A DNA stretch of 64,000 nucleotides, from contig NC_087077.1 of the NCBI RefSeq assembly GCF_026151205.1, positions 13,242,983-13,306,982 of the forward strand, written 5' to 3'. The position numbers were made by a program, and so were the translations under genes. Source of the stretch: Bolinopsis microptera. Lineage: Eukaryota > Ctenophora > Tentaculata > Lobata > Bolinopsidae. The notes beneath the pieces are model-generated. The model was not told the origin of the DNA. It saw only the letters and a list, made by a program, of their open reading frames with translations, and did no database searches. How positions within the stretch are numbered: the first letter of the stretch is position 1; the number at the start of each line of letters is the position of its first letter. Of this stretch, positions 1 to 9,263 are shown in pieces.

Positions 1-1462
1 TACTTTTGGCCAAGCATCTTCGGATTACCAGTAATACAATTTTACTCGTAGTTGTATCGTCACGCAGTAATAACGATCTGTGAGCTTCATCTAAAAAATG
101 ATTAATATCACCCTCTTCTTCACTATAATCGTAATCAATCTCCATACATTTTATATCGTCCATGATACTATTCAGAACTTTGAGGCAGTGCTCTCGCGCT
201 GGAGTCATTCCATTTCCTACCATCATTAAAAGAATCCTATTTTCTGATGGTGTTTTAAGTGCAAGGTGGATTATTTTACCCAACATCACTACACTTTTGC
301 CTGATCCAGCAGGGCCATCCACCCGTAGAAATCTCTTCTCGCTGTGAAATATATTTAGCTGTTCATTCGTTAAACAGCTTATCTTTAAGAACTTTTTGAA
401 GAGATCAGGTGCTTCGATCATTTCTTGATTTTCAGGATACTTCTTGATCTTTTCTTTCCCTTTTCCCTTTCTAGTGCTCTCCTTTGGTTTTGCTTCATCG
501 ACCGATTTCCGTGTGACAAGCGCTCTTTGGAGTTTTTCATTTGTATCCATGATACATTGTGGCAAGCTACATGATGTGTCCTTCCAGTTGTTACCTTGAT
601 CGATACACCACAATCCGAGAAGACTGTGTTTAAGTCTATTTGCAGATTTCCTTGCCTTATTTATTGGTGAATTTGTCTCAAAATCTTCAATCATCCGGTT
701 CAAATCATCTATATCTTCACTGAAGAAGAGAGTTTTATCTGAGCGGTACCGCTCGTCCACCTCTTCCTTAGAAATGTTACTGAAGATCGTGAAATCGTAC
801 ACCATGACCAATGGGTCAATAAATTTGATGAGGTCTACCATCTTATTCCGCTGCCTGACTGCGTCCTCACAGCATGTCTCGAATTTTACTGCGTTTTTTC
901 TTTGTAGTGGCATTCCGTCTCTACGAATGCTGCACTTGGAACTCGACTCAGAAATGGTTGATGAGGTTTCATACTTAGTAACTGAGAGTCCTTTCACCTC
1001 AAACACCGCAACAAAGTTATCTCCTATAACCACAAAATCTGTCTCACCCTCTATATTGGCCCCTGTTTGATGGCAAGGGTGCACTTCCGATCCTTTCTTG
1101 CAATTCTTCTTATCACCCACCTGTTTACAATTTTTCTTAGTGCAATTATGATTCAGAAGAAAAGCGGCGTATTGATCATGAGTGTAAAGCACTTGATGGA
1201 GAACAACGACGTTTCTGTTTACATTTTCCAAACACCTGTAAACTTTAACCTCTGCCTCATATCCGTCTTGATTTCTTTTCTCGGCTGCAGTTTGTCCCTC
1301 TAAATCAATATTTTCTGGAAGCTTATCTATAAATCTGCAGTTCGGTATTGGGGGCATCATGAATGCACCTGAAGTCCCATCTCCTCGCTGACAATATTTC
1401 GTCAGAAGCTGCCTGCCAATACTTTCCTCAATCCTTTTTCTAAGTCCAGACCGTTGTTTCAT
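1..1462 (-). CDS. NERD nuclease domain plus Walker A NTPase/helicase-like protein, N-terminal 487 residues (truncated by window edge)
   Basis: One uninterrupted frame runs from an ATG at 1462 down to position 1 with no stop, so the C-terminus lies outside the window. An in-frame TAG sits four codons upstream of the ATG, which supports this start. Around residues 65-160 there is a restriction-enzyme-like core of NERD type: a glutamate in YEAEVKVY (E71), then ETDFVVIG (D142), then FEVKG (E155, K157). Between E71 and D142 lies a cysteine/histidine cluster (C107, C112, C121, C130, H131) that could bind metal. A charged linker (about 320-350) leads to an LTNEQ segment (about 364), like the Q-motif region of UvrD-type helicases, and a perfect Walker A, GPAGSGKS (383-390). 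Family knowledge: NERD domains are often fused to superfamily 1 helicases in prokaryotes. Helicase motifs II-VI would lie off the window. The function is inferred; no intron is visible in 1.46 kb. Confidence 0.8.
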   Translation of the reverse strand, partial: MKQRSGLRKRIEESIGRQLLTKYCQRGDGTSGAFMMPPIPNCRFIDKLPENIDLEGQTAAEKRNQDGYEAEVKVYRCLENVNRNVVVLHQVLYTHDQYAAFLLNHNCTKKNCKQVGDKKNCKKGSEVHPCHQTGANIEGETDFVVIGDNFVAVFEVKGLSVTKYETSSTISESSSKCSIRRDGMPLQRKNAVKFETCCEDAVRQRNKMVDLIKFIDPLVMVYDFTIFSNISKEEVDERYRSDKTLFFSEDIDDLNRMIEDFETNSPINKARKSANRLKHSLLGLWCIDQGNNWKDTSCSLPQCIMDTNEKLQRALVTRKSVDEAKPKESTRKGKGKEKIKKYPENQEMIEAPDLFKKFLKISCLTNEQLNIFHSEKRFLRVDGPAGSGKSVVMLGKIIHLALKTPSENRILLMMVGNGMTPAREHCLKVLNSIMDDIKCMEIDYDYSEEEGDINHFLDEAHRSLLLRDDTTTSKIVLLVIRRCLAKS

Positions 1463-1534
1463 TATCTGATACTAAACTTGTTAGTTACACTTTGAAAATG
1501 TGGTAGAGATTGGTCGTAATGGTTAAGTGATCTA

Positions 1535-2295
1535 CCTTATCGGACCTTATTTGGACGGACATTACATGAACGGACAAAATTATGAACGGACATTAATATG
1601 AACGCTCGAAGGCATTCAAAACCATCAAAAATCCGAATTTTTTCAATTTTTTGACGTTTTTTAAATTTCAGCAAATGATTTTTAAATCCATTTTTTATAC
1701 AGTAAGTAAGAAAAGCAATCATTGAGCAGTAAAAATGTTAAAATATGTGTACATGATCAGTGTCTAATATCACATATCATCTTCATCAAATGGGTTTTCG
1801 TGCATGAAATAGGCCATGCTTAAAGCATCAGTGATTTCTAGCTTTAAGTTTATGGAAACCTTTTTTATCAAACTACTCCGGTCCTGCATTTCAGTGTTAA
1901 CTTTTACAAGCCATTCGGCGTGAAGTGGTTTTATCTTAGACAACTTAAGGTTAACCTTAACATCACGTGGAGCTTTCCTAGCACTGTTTCATTACCGCCC
2001 CCGAGTAATATGAACTATAACAACGTCGGACAATGTCCTTGGAAACACGATTTACCGTAATATCTAGAGGCTGGAACAAGTTTGTGGAAAGGAGAACCTT
2101 TCCATCGTTAACTTACGGCACAATAAAGTTCTCAAAGTTGTCATATTCTGGACAAAAAGTTCGAAATAAAAAAATTTCAACGGACTTTAACTTGGACGGA
2201 CATTAATTGAACGGACTTTATTTGAACGGACATTAAGATGAACGCTAGGGCCTCCAGCGTTCAAGTAATGTCCGTCCAAATAAGGTCCGATAAGG
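1535..2295. mobile_element. Non-autonomous DNA transposon (MITE) with TA target duplication
   Basis: Both ends carry the same inverted sequence, beginning CCTTATCGGACCTTATTTGG at 1535 and its reverse complement ending at 2295; the match extends about 32 bp. A TA flanks each side (1533-1534 and 2296-2297), as in Tc1/mariner-type insertion. Inside each terminus the short motif GAACGGAC(A/T)TTA is repeated several times (about 1555-1605 and 2165-2245), like clustered transposase-binding sites. No transposase frame is present. It lies 72 bp upstream of the NERD-protein start codon, so it may contribute promoter sequence. Confidence 0.8.
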
Positions 2296-2816
2296 TATAT
2301 TCTATAAGACATTACACTTACAGTTTTACAAAAATAGTTGATTTTAAGTATCAATTTTGGCATGCAAATATCGAAATAAAATGTTGGTTGATGCAAAAAA
2401 TCGATACAATGTACAAACAACCGATACAATTGGGGGCAACGCTCCACACGTTACATCATAATCTGAATTTCTAAAATAGAACAAAACACAGCTCACTAGG
2501 CGTCACAATAAAGCTAACCGCATTATATTATGATATTGTGGAATTTCGTCACATTCTGATGTGATTTATGTAAAATGGGCGTTATTAAGTAATATAAGCT
2601 GAGACTTCTAGAAGTTTCTACGACGGGTATCCTCTGATCTTGATGTCCTGATGTTTGCTGAAACTTAGTTTGAATCCACAGAATCGTTGTAGAATTGTGC
2701 TTTATCTACATGTGGGACGTGGGTGCCAAGTTATTTCACTAAATTCTGGTGTCTGAGCAGTTTCGAGATTTACTTCTTTGTCGTGTAATCTAGCGCTAGC
2801 AGTAGTGGTCTTTAAA

Positions 2817-2907
2817 CGGGTGATACTCGTAAAATATTTGTTTCAAATATTACAGGACCGTCGACGAGTCCAACTCAGTGCGCGTCTTGGTAGGTTATAA
2901 GGTTATA
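2817..2907 (+). repeat. Dispersed repeat family A, copy 1
   Basis: This stretch starts GGGTGATACTCGTAAAATAT and includes GGACCGTCGACGAGTCC (a GGAC/GTCC stem around the palindrome CGTCGACG), then GCGCGTCTTGGTAGGTT. The same ordered blocks recur at 53463, 53889 (partial), 54040 (partial) and 55785. I do not recognise the family. Confidence 0.7.
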
Positions 2908-2922
2908 AACATACTAGTGTAA

Positions 2923-2939
2923 CCCGGCCTTCGGCCGGG
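2923..2939. other. Perfect GC-rich hairpin
   Basis: CCCGGCC, loop TTC, GGCCGGG form a 7-bp stem in otherwise AT-rich sequence just after repeat family A copy 1. It could be the 3' hairpin of a mobile element; there is no direct evidence of a function. Confidence 0.5.
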
Positions 2940-3429
2940 ATTTCACTGCCGCAATTAAAAAGGGTAGGAGTATTTACCCGCTGAGTCAAAACCCGCATTA
3001 GGTGAGCAATTCTATTCGGAGTGCCCTCACGTATCCAATAGTATTTAACACAATCGCATAATCAGTTCTTTCTCGTGGATAATTAAGTCATTATTAAGCA
3101 CCACATTCCCTGATCATAAGGTCCTTACACCGACAATTACACCTCATCACTCCCGTCTTGAACTGCTTTCCATTTTTACTTAAATCGTTTTAGAAATTAA
3201 CCCTTATTTTATTCTTTTTTTTAAAGAGAGGCCGGGCCTGGGTGGTCCACGAGAGGATAGCATATGGATGCTTTGTCTACCCGGCCTCTGGGGTATGGCA
3301 GTCCTGTGGGAGGATGCCGGTGGAATCAAAATGTGTAATCAAGGATGATGGTAGGTGTTGTGGGGTGTGTCATAGATGAACGCTTAAGTGGTGGTTGGGT
3401 GTGGAAGAGAGAGGCGAACTAAGACGACG

Positions 3430-3682
3430 TGTGAGTAGTCGCTATGTTACCAGTTACACCAGTCTTGTCCAGCTCCTCTGGCACCATTAAGCGTTTAGTA
3501 TGGTTTGCAAAGTTGACGATGGTGGAGATGTGTTGGTTTTCAAATATGTCATTGGCGGAGAGGTAGTAGTCCCGGAAATATTGACCTCTTATTTGGGCAA
3601 TAGCCGGGCACTGTCCGAGAAAGTGTGAGACAGTCTCCTCTCCGTCACCGCAATTAGGACACTAGCACTTGTGTCTGATTTG
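3430..3682 (-). pseudogene. Non-LTR retrotransposon 3' end (RNase H tail and CCHC-like motif), degenerate
   Basis: On the minus strand the segment reads CPNCGDGEETVSHFLGQCP followed by AIAQIRGQYF, the C-X2-C...H-X4-C pattern that ends many I/Jockey-like LINE polyproteins after an RNase H domain. The frame is broken by a stop just before the first cysteine, and no upstream reverse transcriptase is attached. The GC-rich stretch at 3225-3430 is probably its 3' untranslated region. This is a dead fragment. Confidence 0.65.
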
Positions 3683-3972
3683 CGAATGGTATGGAGGTGT
3701 TTGTAAAGGCCACAATAACCCTTGTTAACTCCGCATCACACCCGCTTATTACTTTATTATATTTTAAAACACGCATAACATTGTCGTATGAAAGTATGAA
3801 CTCTCTCTGCAGTCCAGACAGAATGGTTTGGACGAATGGTATGGAGGTGTTTGTAAAGGCCACAATAACCCTTGTTAACTCCGCATCACACCCGCTTATT
3901 ACTTTATTATATTTTAAAACACGCATAACATTGTCGTATGAAAGTATGAACTCTCTCTGCAGTCCAGACAGA
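3683..3972. repeat. 150-bp tandem duplication within the LINE remnant
   Basis: The block starting GAATGGTATGGAGGTGTTTG is present twice with a 150-bp offset (3684 and 3834), ending with AGTCCAGACAGA at 3811 and 3961. The two copies look nearly identical, so the duplication is recent. On the minus strand both copies read ELTRVIVAFTNTSIPF, the part just before the cysteine motif of the adjoining LINE tail, so the duplication affected the dead element. Confidence 0.85.
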
Positions 3973-4320
3973 CCCCAATGAGTGCCCCCTCCCCTAATAA
4001 GCTTATAGTTTTAGTATTACACGACAGCGAATCTTACCTGGCTTACCTGGCTATGATTCATGTACCAACGCTACTTATGCAGCTATAACATATTATGCAG
4101 AAATGGTAGAGAGAGTGAGGAGGGAGAAAAAAGAGAGCCATTTTATGTCACGTTTGTGGTACAAAACCATTAATTAAACCACTTACCACCGACCGATTTA
4201 AACATCCTTTATGATTTGGCTTCGACAGAGTTTTGTCGAAACTTTACCGAAAAAACCAGTCCCATAACTCTTACCGTTTTCTTGATTAAGCTGCTCGGAA
4301 ATTACACGCAGACAGACACA

Positions 4321-4339
4321 CAGACACACACACACACAC
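4321..4339. repeat. Short CA microsatellite
   Basis: A run of CAGACACACACACACACACA-type dinucleotides lies in the 700-bp stretch between the LINE remnant and the next gene. Nothing else is recognisable in 3973-4650. Confidence 0.6.
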
Positions 4340-4654
4340 ATTCTGAGATTATTGTTTAAGATAATGGTCGTCAATAAAGAAATTGTGATGCCCCTCTGAT
4401 ATCCCCAACCTTCCTGTCTCGCATTTACTCTAAACTCCCCAGCCCCAAGCCTTCTCTTCCATAAGATTGATAATTGTATTTTATTATCAATTTCTTTATA
4501 TTATCTATTCTTTATATTATCTATTCACTACAACTTTCTCTGCCAAACTCAAGATAACACACGGTTCAACTAATATAGTTAAGTTATTATTATTAAAGAA
4601 ACATACAAACAGATATGCAGTATTATTTAGTCGTTCAACTATCTTTTGTTTCAG

Positions 4655-5547
4655 AATATTTGAAGATGAGGATATTTTCAGCGCTCCTTCCAAACCTAAA
4701 ATACCTCCGATTATGGACTTTGAAGAATCTGAGGATGAAGACATTTTTGGTGCCCCTTCTAAGTCCAAATCTTCTAAACAGAACATGGATATAATTAAGG
4801 ATGATGACATTTTTGGTGCCCCTTCAAAGTCCAAACCTCCGAAACGAAACATGGATATAATTAAGGATGATGACATTTTTGGTGCCCCTTCAAAGTCCAA
4901 ACCTCCGAAACGAAACATGGATATAATTGAGGATGACGACATCTTTTCAGCTCTCCCTAAGTCTATAAATACTTCAATCCCAGCGTTTGGGCAGACTGAA
5001 GATGATGACATCGATATCTTCTCGGCTCCCGCTAAGTCCAAACCTTCAAACAAAAGTCGTGTTACTGTAAAGACTGCAGACGAGGGAATTGTTTCGAAAG
5101 ACGAGGGCAAGTCCGAAGAGGATGCACTCTTTTCTGCTCCCTCTAAAACGAAGTCTTCCAGTCGGGACCAAGGGAAAACAAAGAGTAAACCCAAGAAAGT
5201 TCTCGATGATGATCTGTTTGGTGATGAATTTGATTTGTTCTCTGATATACCGGCTAAACCTAAGGTTAGTGTGCGTGTGCCACCTCATTTTGTTCTTTAA
5301 AAGATCATTTTATGGGATATTTATGGCAACTTACCGAAAAAAATTAACTACCGAAAAGAAATTTTAGCGTGCAAGCACGAGAAAGAACTACCATACTAAC
5401 TGTAAATGACGAATGCTGCTTTATTCCCATAATTTACGATTAATAACACATAATTTTCAGCAGAGCAAGAAAGAAAAGAAGGGAACAAAAGGTAAAAAAT
5501 CAGAAGCATCAAAAAGTAAAGACTTTATTGACCCCCTCTTTCAATGA
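4655..5547 (+). CDS. WASH complex subunit 2 (FAM21)-like protein, last two exons
   Basis: Two exons join in phase: 4655-5264 (acceptor tttcag, donor gttagt) and 5461-5547 (acceptor ttttcag), ending with TGA. The protein carries at least seven repeats of an acidic cluster followed by IF or LF and a small-residue/Pro-Ser-Lys tail, for example EDEDIFGAPSKSK, EDDDIFSALPKS and LDDDLFGDEFDLFSD, and ends DFIDPLFQ. Family knowledge: FAM21/WASHC2 tails contain many acidic-LF (LFa) motifs that bind the retromer subunit VPS35 on endosomes. The exon starts in phase 2, so upstream exons must exist; none is visible in 3973-4650, so they lie further upstream or the gene is a partial copy. Two central repeats at about 4780-4920 are almost identical at DNA level, a recent expansion. 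The identity rests on motif style only. Confidence 0.55.
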
Positions 5548-5826
5548 GTGTCATCTCATCCTAGTGGTTTAAGTCTTGATGTTGACTCCCTTCTTTAACT
5601 TTTTTTAAAGATCATGAACCCTTAAATCATGTTTAATTTTGACTAAGCTATATCTATTTTCGCTGGCAGTGGGCGAGTTATGGTTTTAATATATACTTTA
5701 AAGTTATAATGACAATTATTGACAGTGAGTTTTATTCTGAAAACTATAAAAAGTATCAATAGTGTACGGTGTTCTCTTTGTTTTTTATTAAAGTTTTCTG
5801 TTTGTTCAAATGTTTTTACCGATTTT

Positions 5827-5832
5827 AATAAA
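5827..5832 (+). terminator. Polyadenylation signal of the WASHC2-like gene
   Basis: An AATAAA hexamer lies 280 bp after the stop codon in a T-rich 3' region. No other gene is seen between 5548 and 6580. Confidence 0.5.
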
Positions 5833-6410
5833 TTTTCAGATTTTGATCGGATTGTTGTTTTTTTGTAATGACTTTAATCGATTTGTTGTGTATACTGTAT
5901 AATGTTGAAAAGGTGTTAGTGCCATTCCAAACGATTTTGATCCAATTTTCGTAATCGATGTACTTATATTTGCGTTCCAAACGATTGATGTACACATTTT
6001 TTTGAGGAAGGACTATGAAACTATAGCCCACATAAATTGAGAAATAGCTATAATTACAACAAAGATCTGATATCTAACAGCAACAAAATTGAAGAATCTC
6101 GTTTCTTAGTTAGTGTCACTGAAACTGTTAATATAATATGATTTATATTTTATTCCAACCCAAAAAAACTGTTTGTAAGTTCTCAAACTCATGAAAAGAT
6201 CAAATAATAGTAATACAGTAAATTTAAAGAACAATAATTCTGAGTCCAAATCACTGTAAATACTTTGCAGAACCAGCTGTCGTCGCATCTTCCAATCTTT
6301 ATTTTCTACTTTCCCATTTTAGTTCAACCCATGCTCCTCCACTGCGCAAGTTCCATCAATTCTGAGATACTTCTGTCTCTGTGGTCGACTACATTAGAGA
6401 CTAGTTAATT

Positions 6411-6536
6411 ACCAGAGTCTCACTGCTCCACAAGGCTTGTAAACAGTCTTAAACCAGAGTCTCAGTGGTTGACAAGGCTAGTAAACAGTCTTAAACCAGA
6501 GTCTCAGTGGTTGACAAGGCTAGTGAAAGGTCTGAT
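6411..6536. repeat. 42-bp tandem repeat, three copies
   Basis: Units start ACCAGAGTCTCA at 6411, 6453 and 6495. The last two are nearly identical and the first is more diverged. They lie between the convergent 3' ends of the WASHC2-like gene and KATNIP. Confidence 0.85.
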
Positions 6537-6584
6537 ATTGGAGTCGTAAACTGAAGGAGTGTTCCTGTCATTTCCCATTGTTGT

Positions 6585-6590
6585 TTTATT
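6585..6590 (-). terminator. Polyadenylation signal of KATNIP
   Basis: TTTATT on the plus strand is AATAAA on the minus strand, about 170 bp downstream of the KATNIP stop codon at 6758-6760. Confidence 0.5.
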
Positions 6591-6757
6591 GTTCGTCAGT
6601 TCTACTTGCTGCTCTACTCCGCAGGATCTGAGATAAATATAACATGTTAAAAAGTTCAAAAGAGTCAAGAAGAACGATGATTTGACAGATCTGATTTTAT
6701 ACTGATACAGCAAGATCTTACAGCAAACCGAAAGTGAAAATGAATGTGTCCTCATAT

Positions 6758-9263
6758 TTACTTGGTAAGAAGAGAGTTGGAGTTAGGTGCTATTCTGTCA
6801 CTAAACAGTACTATCTCTGGTTCGTGACTACCGTTGTGAGGGGACAGTAAACCGTGGTACACCACCAGGTCGTCTACTAAAACCTGCAGATATTTGGGTA
6901 AATTAGTGGGTAAAATTTAATATAATCAATAATTACTGGGTAAATGGTTCGTGCCAGGGTTGTGGATTATTAGAATTATACGTCCAAGATTTTAACAGGG
7001 TTGGGTAAGATATTACTAAGGATTCCAAAAAGATAATAAAATGTTAACAACGTTAAGTTTTTGTGTCACAAAAGAAAAATGCCAACCCCAAATTCTTTGA
7101 CTCCTCTGGCGGGGGCTTTGGAATAGTTGTAGAGTTTTATCATGGCCACAGTCACTGGGTAATCGAACACTATGTATACTCTGTTTCCCTGTAATTAAAA
7201 GTGGCCCTGTTAATAATTTCTCCAGTTGCTGTCCTAGTGGCAGAGTTTTACGTAATTATAATTTATATAACCCTTATCCACCATATCCGTAGAAGTTCCT
7301 CGAGCGTTTTAATAGTGAAAACGTGTTAAAATTCCGAAGTAATTATAATAGGAAAGTTCCTTAAAATGAAATGTACTAACGGTATTAGGGAGAATTGGAG
7401 CGAGCCAGCTGTTTCGAGCAGAGTCATCATTTATCACGTGATTGATAAGCTTGTCTGGAGTTCTGACGTCACCACCCTTCATAATCTGCTGGTCCTGGTA
7501 GAGGACGTTAACTGAGTCTGGCACTGCGGACACTTGGCCTGTTGCCAGTTCTATCTCCTCTCCTGGAATAGACCGGGTGTTAGTTTTAGCCTGGTTAAAA
7601 GTAATGGTAATTGTCCTGAAATTAATTTGGATCTTCATAAGTTTTCGTAATATTACCGCGATTGCCGCATCGGGAATAGGAAACAAATAGTAGCCCGTCA
7701 TCCTGTGGAGTACCGAGTAAAACAAAATGAAATAAATCTGTAGGTAATTATAAATCAAACTAACCTTCTTCATCAAAGAGCTCGATTCCATTGAGCCCCA
7801 CATAATAAGGATCACCAAACGAGCTGTAGATGTAAATCTGGTAAACAAAACCGGCCGGAAGTAGGGATATCTCGTAGTCTGGGATCAGTTTCCGGATGTT
7901 GATGGGGTCTCCTTTGGAGAGGTGTACTATCGTGTCAAGCTCGTTCCACTCTGGTTTTTCAGAAAGATCTATTATCTGCGGAGGAGTGTTAGTTGAAGGA
8001 GCTGGAGGAGGGGGAGCACTTATTTTAGTTCTTTATCACATCTAGAATCAGGAAAACATAACAGCATATCAATAATATTCTGATGTTCACAAGATAAGAT
8101 AACGATCTATTCAGGAGAATGGTAGAGTGCACCAACCTGTCCGAAGTCATAGTGAGTAGTGCCGGGTGCTCGTCTTAAATGGACAGTTTGCCCCCCACAC
8201 AGCGGCTTATCGTCTAGTGTCATCTTAAGAGTCTTTACTCCGCGGTATGTATCTTCTGATGTCTTGTTGTAGTTGTAAATCTGGAGTTGGAAGATATTAG
8301 AGATGAGCTTCCATGTCAATTAGCGAGCGAATGTTGAATTTTGCAGTTTAATATATTTAATATTTATGTTGATTTATAAAAACAACCTCAGCTCCAGTCC
8401 ACTACCAGCTACAAACCGTTTGCGTTAAAATACAGCTATCCTAAAACTAACCTTGATCGCAGTTATTTCAGTAGACTGAGGTAAGGTAACAGTGAGCACG
8501 TGACTTTCTCCAGAAGTAAAGGGAGCCAGCCACATCTGGATATCGTCTGTTGTTATGTTGCATCCTGTCATCAGCTTATCTGGGGTTCTGTAATCTCCAC
8601 TACAGTGCTCCAGATCGTTCAGACTCGGTCCTGAGTGGATTTATCATGTAATCTCGCGGCAAATCGAACAGAAATTTTGGTCAATTGTGTTGTGTGTACA
8701 TGAAAATCATTATTTAACAACGTTGCGAAATGTGACTGATTAGGAATTCCACATACCGGTAACTGAATCCTCAGTCAGTTGAACCAGGTTCCCGTCAGCT
8801 CCAAACAGTTCTATACCAGTCAACCCAATGTAGTCCGGATCACCACACGTATCCATCAAATTTAATTTCAAAACCTGGTTTGTTGGATCTTTATTGGAAA
8901 AACTTTTGCGTCAGTCTCTTTTTAGATAAATTCTCTGTCTTAGCATTGAACACTTAGACACAATTAAATCCGCGCCAGAATTGAAGAAATTAAGATCACC
9001 TGGCCGCGAGGTAGCGGTGAGTCGGAGATACACTCCATCATCTCATCCCTGGCCGCCTCCAAATACTCCTGCTCCTCAGTCTGAGTGCCCAGCTCGTAAT
9101 CACGTGATCCCAAAGTGTTGCGTGATGCCTCACGTGACGTCACACGAGCGGTGGTGAAGGGTCTAGCGTTCTGTTCACCGGAGTCCTGTTCGCACGTGGG
9201 CGAGGCAGGCGGGTGTTGGGAAGCTTCCTCCCACTCTTCCTCGCTGTCAAACTCCATGTCACC
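6758..9263 (-). CDS. KATNIP: KATNIP third DUF4457-type module and C-terminus
   Basis: Eight exons, all phases matching. 9000-9263 is an acidic linker starting GDMEFDSEEEWEEASQ. 8757-8874 gives DTCGDPDYIGLTGIELFGAD; 8452-8630 gives MWLAPFTSGESHVLTVTL; 8137-8280 gives YNYNKTSEDTYRGVKTLKM; 7765-7975 gives GFVYQIYIYSSFGDPYYVGL and NGIELFDEEG; 7381-7562 ends WLAPILPNT; 7087-7188 gives VAMIKLYNYSKAPARGVKEF; 6758-6883 gives VLVDDLVVYHGLL and ends with TAA at 6758. So two further copies of the GDPxYxGLxGIEL ... WLAP ... YNY ... RGVK pattern occur here. The exon before 9000-9263 is 13.8 kb upstream at 23078. Confidence 0.95.

Noticed and set aside
2845-2905. Hammerhead ribozyme in repeat family A (GACGAGTCC resembles CUGAnGAGUCC)
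   Set aside because: The core reads UCGACGA instead of CUGANGA and no GAAA follows the second stem in any copy, so the catalytic core is not complete.
4517-5194. Antisense frame of 225 codons opposite the WASHC2-like exon
   Set aside because: A shadow of the repetitive acidic-IF coding sequence on the other strand; splice sites and motif sense support the plus strand.
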